DNA of 5,045 nt from Ga0077555 sp031406575 (GTDB lineage: Bacteria; Pseudomonadota; Alphaproteobacteria; Rhizobiales; Hyphomicrobiaceae), in assembly GCA_031406575.1 (NCBI GenBank), contig JANOHP010000132.1, positions 1-5,045 on the forward strand, in the 5' to 3' direction. The translations under genes and the position numbers were made by a program. Below the pieces are notes generated by a model. That model saw only the letters and a program-made list of their open reading frames with translations. It was not told the DNA's origin and searched no databases. Positions 1-5,045 of the stretch are shown one piece after another. Numbering within the stretch: position 1 is the stretch's first letter; the number at the start of each line of letters is the position of its first letter.

Positions 1-85
1 AGCTTGACGAAAACCGCAAACACTGAGATCAGCAACTTCACCCGACGGCGCTGTCACCACTCGCGCCACACTGCTCGCGATCGTC

Positions 86-135
86 CGGAATCCGTGATCG
101 CCTTGCGTCGGAACAGCTGATCGAGATCGCCGGAA
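86..135. repeat. Degenerate 22-23 bp direct repeats
   Basis: The word CGGAA occurs at 86, 109 and 131, a spacing of 23 and then 22 bases. In the first two units TGATCG follows four bases later (95-100 and 118-123). The units are therefore CGGAA-N4-TGATCG plus a variable tail, with a third copy that decays after CGGAATGGG. Spaced imperfect repeats of this type are known at the ends of IS21-family elements, where the transposase binds. No istA or istB coding sequence is seen here, so the IS link is inference from repeat style only. Confidence 0.4.
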
Positions 136-575
136 TGGGCAGCAGTGGCTAGAGACCGACCGTCGCCGCCATGACGCGGAGGGCCAGAAGCGACCAAGGT
201 TGAGCAAAAATGATCAACGGCGGAGTGCTCTTCAGGTCACGAGTTCACTCGAGCATCACGGTGATTCTGCTGCAGTGCATCATGTTCGGCGACAATTTCT
301 GAGGTAGGTGTCGGCCTATTGAAGTGCACCGACTGCGCGGCGCAGACTCTACTCATCGGCGCCTCTGATCTACATCGACCGTGGCGATGGTGGACGACAT
401 CGAGAATGGCTTGCTCGACGAAAGGGCCGGTCAGTTGCAGGGCGACGTCATCATCGAGATCGATAGGTTGGCCGGGGCTCAGTGCATCCAGTTTTTTCGA
501 GCGCACAGGAGGGCGGGATCGGCCCAGGCATCCTCGTCCACGATATTCGTTAAAGTCAGTGCGATGCAGCCCACG

Positions 576-592
576 TCGACCGGTCCGGTCGA
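576..592. repeat. 17 bp inverted repeat upstream of the FNR-type box
   Basis: TCGACCGG (576-583) and CCGGTCGA (585-592) are perfect reverse complements around a single T at 584. The repeat ends 6 bases before the FNR-type box and is centred about 63 bases upstream of the predicted transcription start, where a second activator or repressor could bind. It does not resemble the NarL heptamer pattern. The one-base centre and lack of an adjacent T-run make an intrinsic terminator unlikely. Which protein binds it, if any, is unknown. Confidence 0.4.
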
Positions 593-598
593 TCACGG

Positions 599-612
599 TT
601 GACCCAAGTCAA
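599..612 (+). promoter_or_regulatory. FNR/NNR-type box upstream of narK
   Basis: TTGACCCAAGTCAA is a perfect dyad of the form TTGAC-N4-GTCAA. This matches the half-site and spacing of the FNR/CRP-superfamily box (TTGAT-N4-ATCAA) and its C/G variants used by FNR, Anr, Dnr/NNR and NarR-type regulators. Its centre is 605.5. If it sits at -41.5, as in class II FNR-activated promoters, transcription would start at about 647. It is the only correctly spaced site I found upstream of the operon, and it fits anaerobic induction of a nitrate respiration operon. Which family member binds cannot be told from the site. Confidence 0.75.
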
Positions 613-634
613 TAATTTTTGCCGTTCTTGCGAA

Positions 635-640
635 CATCAT
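635..640 (+). promoter_or_regulatory. Possible -10 element for the narK operon
   Basis: CATCAT matches TATAAT at four of six positions. It lies at -12 to -7 relative to the start at 647 predicted from the FNR-type box. The match is weak on its own and is supported mainly by this spacing. No good -35 is needed at a class II FNR-dependent promoter, because the regulator occupies that position. Confidence 0.4.
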
Positions 641-673
641 CCGCGTGCCGAATGGCGATTTGCCAGCCGCGAC

Positions 674-678
674 GGGGA
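674..678 (+). promoter_or_regulatory. Ribosome binding site deciding the narK start
   Basis: GGGGA at 674-678 lies five bases before the ATG at 684. The alternative GTG at 645 has no purine-rich stretch upstream and falls at or before the predicted transcription start. The ATG at 678 overlaps the motif itself, and the ATG at 693 lacks a well-placed site. This favours 684 as the start. Confidence 0.5.
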
Positions 679-683
679 TGAAC

Positions 684-3446
684 ATGCTGGACATGAAAAG
701 CGTTGAACGCGGAGATCAGAACCGCGCGCTTTGGCTATCGACCTTTGCTTTCACGGTCTGCTTTGCCGTTTGGACAATCTTTTCGATCATCGGCATTCAG
801 ATCAAACAGGACCTGGGTCTCACCGATACCCAATTCGGCCTGCTCGTCGGCACTCCGATCCTGACCGGCTCCCTGATTCGGCTCATGCTCGGCATCTGGG
901 CGGATCAGTACGGTGGACGCGTCGTTTACACGCTCACGATGCTGTCGGCTGCCGTGATGACGTTGCTGCTCCGGTATGCCTACGACTACCCCACGTTTCT
1001 GCTCGCCGCCCTCGGCGTCGGCATCGCCGGCGGCTCGTTTTCCGTTGGCATAGCCTACGTGGCGAAGTGGTTTCCCACCGACAAGCAGGGCACAGCGCTT
1101 GGTATTTTCGGCGCCGGTAACGTTGGCGCTGCCGTCACGAAATTCGCCGCTCCCACGATCATGGTCGCGTATGGCTGGAAAAGCGTTGCACTGATCTGGG
1201 CAGTCGCGCTGATCGTAACTGCGGTCATATTCTATGCGTTCACGAAGGATGATCCCGATCTGGAGCGTCGGCGTGCATCCGGCCAAAAGCCAGAGTCGCT
1301 CACCGCGATGATGGAGCCTTTGAAGAACGTCCAGGTCTGGCGCTTCTCGCTTTATTACTTCTTCGTCTTCGGTGCCTTCGTGGCCCTTGCGCTGTGGTTG
1401 CCGCGCTATCTCATCGGAGTCTACGGCCTCGACATCACGACCGCTGGCATGATCGGCGCGCTGTATTCCATTCCCGCTTCGATCTTCCGAGCCTATGGCG
1501 GACACCTGTCCGACAAGTTCGGCGCTCGCCGTGTGATGTACTGGACCTTCCTGGTCTCTGTCGCGTGCACCTTCATCCTATCCTACCCGCCGACATCCTA
1601 TGTGGTGGAAGGCATTCGCGGCCCAGTGACTTTCACGACGCGCATGGGGCTCGTCGGTTTTGTTCTCGTGACCTTCGTTCTGGGCTTCTTCATGAGTCTG
1701 GGCAAGGCTGCAGTCTATAAGCACATCCCCGTCTATTATCCCTCTCGCGTGGGCGCGGTGGGTGGTGTCGTCGGACTCGTCGGTGGTCTCGGTGGTTTCG
1801 TTCTGCCGATCGCATTCGGTGCCCTGAACGACTTGACGGGTGTCTGGCAGAGCTGCTTCTGGCTGTTGTTCGTCATCGTTTCCGTCTCGGTCCTGTGGAT
1901 GCACATCGCCATCCGACAAATGGAACGGGAAGCGGCCGAGGCCGGCGTCGCGGTGCGGACCCTGCCCGAATTTCCGGAAATGAAGCCCATTCACGGGCCG
2001 GAGCACGAAGGCAAGCTTGCAGCGACCGGGGCACTCACGGACTGGCGTCCCGAGAACAAAGAGTTCTGGGAGACCAAGGGCCGGACCATCGCCACGCGTA
2101 ATCTGTGGATTTCGGTGCCATGCCTCTTGCTGTCGTTTGCGGTCTGGATGGTCTGGTCGGTCGTCGTCGCCAAGCTTCCGAGCGTGGGCTTTGCATTCAC
2201 GAACGAGCAGTTGTTCTGGCTTGCCTCCCTTCCCGGACTCTCCGGTGCGACGCTGCGCATCTTCTACAGCTTCATGCCGGCCATTTTCGGCGGGCGGCTC
2301 TGGACGACCCTCGCCACGTGGTCGCTGCTCGTTCCCGCCGTCGGCATGGGCTACGCGGTGCAGTCACCTGGAACGCCTTATTGGATCTTCCTGGGACTGG
2401 CGCTGCTGTGCGGCTTCGGAGGCGGCAACTTCGCCTCCTCGATGGCCAATATCTCTTTCTTTTTTCCGAAAGCAGAGAAGGGCAACGCACTGGCGATTAA
2501 TGCCGGCCTCGGCAATCTCGGTGTCAGCGTCGTTCAGTTCGTCGTCCCGCTTGCGATCACCGCGGGAGTATTTGGCTGGCTCGGTGGTGAACCGCAAACG
2601 GCCACCGTCGCTGGCGTGACCACGACGCTGTGGTTGCAGAACGCCGGCTATGTCTTCGTCCCCTTCATCGTGGCTTCCGCATTCGCGGCCTGGTTCGGCA
2701 TGGACGATATCGCCACGATGAAGGCGAGCTTTGCCGATCAGGCGATCATCTTCAGTCGTGCGCACAACTGGATCATGTGCTGGCTCTACACTGGTACGTT
2801 CGGCTCGTTCATCGGCTTCTCGGCCGCTTTCCCTTTGCTCGCCAAAATCCTCTTTCCCGACGTCAACGTGCTGCAATATGCCTTCCTCGGACCGCTGGTC
2901 GGCGCGCTCGTGCGGGCGGCAGCCGGTAAGCCGGTCGATCGTTACGGCGGGGGCCGGATCACTTTCTGGGTGTTCGTCGCCATGTCCTTCGGCGTCGTGG
3001 GCATCCTCTATGCGATCGGTATGAAAGGCAGCCCGACAGCCTTCCCCGTCTTCTTTGCGAGCTTCCTGTTCCTCTTCGCAGCGGCAGGGGTCGGTAACGC
3101 GTCGACGTTCCAAATGATCCCCGCCATCATGCGCAAGGAAGTGGCGAGGCTAGAGCCTGGGATGACGGATCCTGAACGCATCCGGCAGTCGGACAAGGAA
3201 GCCGCTGCCATCATAGGCTTCACGTCGGCAATCGCCGCTTATGGGGCCTTCTTCATTCCCAAGAGCTTCGGAACCTCGATCGCCGTGACGGGCGGAGCCG
3301 AAGCGGCGCTCTACGCTTTCCTCGCCTTCTACCTGAGCTGCATCGCGATCACGTGGTGGTTCTACACGCGGCCCGGCGCGCTCCTCTACGACATCGAACG
3401 CGGCGGCCCGGCGGCGCCCATCACTCCCATGAAACCCGCCGAATGA
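684..3446 (+). CDS. narK: Fused NarK1-NarK2 nitrate/nitrite transporter
   Basis: This inner-membrane protein of about 920 residues joins two complete 12-helix major facilitator transporters. Residues are counted from the ATG at 684. Half one (about 14-412) is of the NarK1 type, thought to bring in nitrate with protons. It has GSLIRLMLG with Arg66, a glycine-rich GIFGAGNVG at 140-148, Arg269 in FRAYGGHLSD, and SLGKAAVYKHIPVYYP from 338. A hydrophilic linker (about 413-469) leads to half two (about 470-897), of the NarK2 antiporter type, with GATLR (Arg525), GGGNFASSMANISFFFP from 579, and Arg744 in GALVR. The four arginines correspond to the paired substrate-binding arginines known in E. coli NarK. 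Single NarK proteins have about 400-470 residues, so this is a true double-length fusion, as described in Paracoccus. A GTG at 645 would add 13 residues, but promoter and ribosome-site evidence favours 684. narG follows after 28 bases, presumably in the same operon. Identity is near certain; the direction of transport by each half is inferred. Confidence 0.95.
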   Translation: MLDMKSVERGDQNRALWLSTFAFTVCFAVWTIFSIIGIQIKQDLGLTDTQFGLLVGTPILTGSLIRLMLGIWADQYGGRVVYTLTMLSAAVMTLLLRYAYDYPTFLLAALGVGIAGGSFSVGIAYVAKWFPTDKQGTALGIFGAGNVGAAVTKFAAPTIMVAYGWKSVALIWAVALIVTAVIFYAFTKDDPDLERRRASGQKPESLTAMMEPLKNVQVWRFSLYYFFVFGAFVALALWLPRYLIGVYGLDITTAGMIGALYSIPASIFRAYGGHLSDKFGARRVMYWTFLVSVACTFILSYPPTSYVVEGIRGPVTFTTRMGLVGFVLVTFVLGFFMSLGKAAVYKHIPVYYPSRVGAVGGVVGLVGGLGGFVLPIAFGALNDLTGVWQSCFWLLFVIVSVSVLWMHIAIRQMEREAAEAGVAVRTLPEFPEMKPIHGPEHEGKLAATGALTDWRPENKEFWETKGRTIATRNLWISVPCLLLSFAVWMVWSVVVAKLPSVGFAFTNEQLFWLASLPGLSGATLRIFYSFMPAIFGGRLWTTLATWSLLVPAVGMGYAVQSPGTPYWIFLGLALLCGFGGGNFASSMANISFFFPKAEKGNALAINAGLGNLGVSVVQFVVPLAITAGVFGWLGGEPQTATVAGVTTTLWLQNAGYVFVPFIVASAFAAWFGMDDIATMKASFADQAIIFSRAHNWIMCWLYTGTFGSFIGFSAAFPLLAKILFPDVNVLQYAFLGPLVGALVRAAAGKPVDRYGGGRITFWVFVAMSFGVVGILYAIGMKGSPTAFPVFFASFLFLFAAAGVGNASTFQMIPAIMRKEVARLEPGMTDPERIRQSDKEAAAIIGFTSAIAAYGAFFIPKSFGTSIAVTGGAEAALYAFLAFYLSCIAITWWFYTRPGALLYDIERGGPAAPITPMKPAE

Positions 3447-3461
3447 TTTCGAAACGCACGC

Positions 3462-3465
3462 GAGG
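3462..3465 (+). promoter_or_regulatory. Ribosome binding site of narG
   Basis: GAGG lies nine bases before the narG ATG at 3475, inside the 28-base gap after the narK stop. The gap has no terminator-like hairpin or T-run, so narK and narG are probably co-transcribed. Confidence 0.6.
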
Positions 3466-3474
3466 CGACCGAAC

Positions 3475-5045
3475 ATGAGCCATCTTCTCGACCGTCTGAC
3501 CTTCTTCACCAAACCAACCGAGACGTTTTCGAACGGGTACGGCGTGACCACGGGAGAGGATCTCCGCTGGGAGGACGGATACAGAAAACGCTGGCAGCAC
3601 GACAAAATCGTTCGCTCGACGCATGGCGCCAATTGCACGGGATCGTGCTCTTGGAAGATCTACGTGAAAGGCGGCATCGTCACCTGGGAGACACAACAGA
3701 CCGATTATCCACGCACCCGCCCGGACCTGCCCAATCACGAGCCGCGCGGCTGTTCGCGCGGTGCCTCCTATAGCTGGTATCTCTATTCCGGAAACCGCGT
3801 GAAATATCCGCTCGTACGGTCTCGTCTCGTCAAGCTGTGGCGCGATGCGCGCGCCACGATGTCCCCGGTCGCTGCCTGGACATCGATCGTCGAGGTTCCG
3901 GAAAAACGCGCGAGCTACACAAAGATGCGCGGCCACGGCGGGTTCGTGCGCGCGTCATGGGACGAGGTGACGGAGATCATCGCGGCGGCGAACGCCTATA
4001 CGGCCAAGACGTTCGGACCCGATCGCATCTTCGGCTTTTCGCCGATCCCCGCCATGTCGATGGTCTCCTATGCGGCGGGCTCGCGCTACCTGTCGCTGAT
4101 CGGCGGCGTGTCCATGTCGTTCTACGACTGGTACTGCGACCTGCCGCCGGCCTCACCACAGACCTGGGGCGAGCAGACCGACGTGCCCGAAAGCGCCGAC
4201 TGGTACAACGCAGGCTTCATCATCCTGTGGGGCTCGAACGTGCCGCAGACGCGGACGCCAGACGCGCACTTTTACACCGAGGCGCGCTATCGCGGCATGA
4301 AGAGCGCGGTGATCTGTCCCGACTACTCGGAAGCCTCGAAGTTCGGCGACATCTGGCTGTCGGTGAAGCAAGGCACGGATTCGGCGCTGGCGATGGCCAT
4401 GGGTCACGTCATCCTGAAGGAATATCACGTCGACCGGCAGGTGCCGTACTTCCGCGATTACGTCCGCCAGTATTCGGACATGCCGATGCTCGTGCGGTTG
4501 GTGAAGCAGGGCGACACGGTGGTTCCCGATCGCTTCATCCGCGCTTCCGACTTCGATGGCCGACTGAATGAGGCCAATAATCCAGAATGGAAAACGGTCG
4601 CCTATGACGAGACGACGGGCCAGATCGTAGCGCCTCGCGGCACGATCGGGTTTCGCTGGGGCGAAGGCGGCAAGTGGAACCTCGAGGAGAAGGCGAGCGA
4701 CGGCGCATCCGCAAAGCTCCGACTGTCTCTCGCCGACATCAAGGACGATCTCGCCGAAGTGGCCTTCCCCTATTTCGGCAATATCGAGCATGAGCACTTC
4801 ACGTCCACGAAGCATGCCAGCATCCTGAAGCGCCGCGTACCCGTGAAAAAGCTGCAGCTTGCCGAGGGCGAGGTGCTCGTCGCGTCCGTGCACGATCTTT
4901 TCCTCGCCAATTACGGGGTCGATTGCGGTTATGGCGGCGACAACGTGGCCAAGTCGCTCGACGACGACGTCCCCTACACGCCGGCGTGGGCCGAAAAGAT
5001 CACCGGCGTTAGCCGCGATAAGATCATCCAGGTCGCACGTGAGTT
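3475..5045 (+). CDS. narG: Respiratory nitrate reductase alpha subunit NarG (5' part)
   Basis: This is the catalytic subunit of the membrane-bound NarGHI complex, which reduces nitrate to nitrite at a molybdenum bis-MGD cofactor on the cytoplasmic face, using electrons from quinol passed via NarI and NarH. The window holds 523 codons of a family usually near 1,250 residues; the frame is open to the edge, so the gene is cut by the window and not broken. The start MSHLLDRL aligns with the E. coli start. The FS0 iron-sulfur cluster ligands are all present: His50, Cys54, Cys58 and Cys93, in STHGANCTGSCSWK and EPRGCSRGAS. Asp222 in YDWYCDLPPASPQTWGEQTD corresponds to the aspartate that binds molybdenum in E. 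coli NarG. WETQQTDYPRTRPDLPNHEP (from 71) and WGSNVPQTRTPDAHF (from 252) are typical of NarG and not of periplasmic NapA. A full twin-arginine signal is absent, as expected for a cytoplasm-facing NarG. narHJI would be expected downstream. Confidence 0.98.
   Translation, partial: MSHLLDRLTFFTKPTETFSNGYGVTTGEDLRWEDGYRKRWQHDKIVRSTHGANCTGSCSWKIYVKGGIVTWETQQTDYPRTRPDLPNHEPRGCSRGASYSWYLYSGNRVKYPLVRSRLVKLWRDARATMSPVAAWTSIVEVPEKRASYTKMRGHGGFVRASWDEVTEIIAAANAYTAKTFGPDRIFGFSPIPAMSMVSYAAGSRYLSLIGGVSMSFYDWYCDLPPASPQTWGEQTDVPESADWYNAGFIILWGSNVPQTRTPDAHFYTEARYRGMKSAVICPDYSEASKFGDIWLSVKQGTDSALAMAMGHVILKEYHVDRQVPYFRDYVRQYSDMPMLVRLVKQGDTVVPDRFIRASDFDGRLNEANNPEWKTVAYDETTGQIVAPRGTIGFRWGEGGKWNLEEKASDGASAKLRLSLADIKDDLAEVAFPYFGNIEHEHFTSTKHASILKRRVPVKKLQLAEGEVLVASVHDLFLANYGVDCGYGGDNVAKSLDDDVPYTPAWAEKITGVSRDKIIQVARE

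Larger units (their letters stand above)
1..598. other. Upstream region without a supportable gene
   Basis: Nearly 600 bases precede the nitrate operon and contain no coding frame I can recognise. The longest open frame is on the reverse strand (596 to 237, 119 codons). It is rich in Arg, His and Asp in the way shadow frames are, shows no domain I know, and I see no convincing ribosome binding site. A forward frame of 73 codons (381-602) and an overlapping one of 98 codons (319-615) compete with it over the same bases, which also argues against any of them being real. Positions 86-135 carry degenerate direct repeats, so part of this stretch may be the remains of a mobile element. No divergent regulator gene (narR, narXL or nnrR type) is visible. 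I infer decayed or non-coding DNA; a short unrecognised gene cannot be excluded. Confidence 0.55.

Noticed and set aside
200..217. TTGAGCAAAAATGATCAA as a second FNR-type box
   Set aside because: The TTGA and TCAA half-sites are 10 bases apart instead of 6, so the spacing is wrong for an FNR-family dimer.
255..265. ATCACGGTGAT, an 11 bp palindrome
   Set aside because: It is too short and has no promoter or gene context to support an operator call; chance is likely.
576..620. Inverted repeat plus downstream T-run as an intrinsic terminator
   Set aside because: The T-run at 615-620 is more than 20 bases from the repeat, and the dyad centre leaves no proper loop.
735..1505. 256-codon reverse-strand open frame inside narK
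   Set aside because: It is antisense to strongly conserved transporter sequence, and its composition, rich in Arg, Asp, Glu and Gly, is that of a shadow frame.
2364..3113. 249-codon reverse-strand open frame inside narK
   Set aside because: It is antisense to the second transporter half, with shadow-like composition and no recognisable domain.
3837..4571. 244-codon forward open frame overlapping narG
   Set aside because: It is an alternate frame of narG; the narG frame carries the conserved NarG residues over the same bases.
4153..4893. 246-codon reverse-strand open frame inside narG
   Set aside because: It is antisense to conserved NarG sequence; long open antisense frames are common in GC-rich genes.

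Overview
The window comes from a denitrifying or nitrate-respiring bacterium, most likely an alphaproteobacterium. The GC content is moderately high. The first gene encodes a NarK1-NarK2 fused transporter of the kind known from Paracoccus, and it lies directly upstream of narG. That taxonomic call is inference from gene order and protein character. No species can be named from this sequence alone.

Layout: positions 1-598 contain no gene I can support. This stretch holds a small set of degenerate 22-23 bp direct repeats near 86-135, possibly a worn insertion-sequence end, and an unrecognised reverse-strand open frame. Positions 576-641 look like the control region of the nitrate operon: a 17 bp inverted repeat, a perfect 14 bp FNR/NNR-type box (TTGACCCAAGTCAA), and a plausible -10 at the spacing expected for a class II activated promoter. 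The fused nitrate/nitrite transporter gene follows (about 684-3446). After a 28-base gap comes narG (3475 to the window end), the catalytic subunit of membrane-bound respiratory nitrate reductase. narG is cut by the window edge at about 523 of roughly 1,250 residues.

How the parts work together: under low oxygen an FNR-family regulator would bind the box and switch on one transcript carrying narK and narG, presumably followed by narHJI beyond the window. The first transporter half is of the NarK1 type (nitrate/proton symport, useful to start respiration). The second is of the NarK2 type (nitrate/nitrite antiport, useful once nitrite accumulates). NarG then reduces nitrate to nitrite on the cytoplasmic side, with electrons delivered from quinol through NarI and NarH.

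I see no undescribed system here. The points most worth checking are the promoter architecture, which argues for a narK start downstream of the longest open frame, and the origin of the repeat-bearing upstream region.
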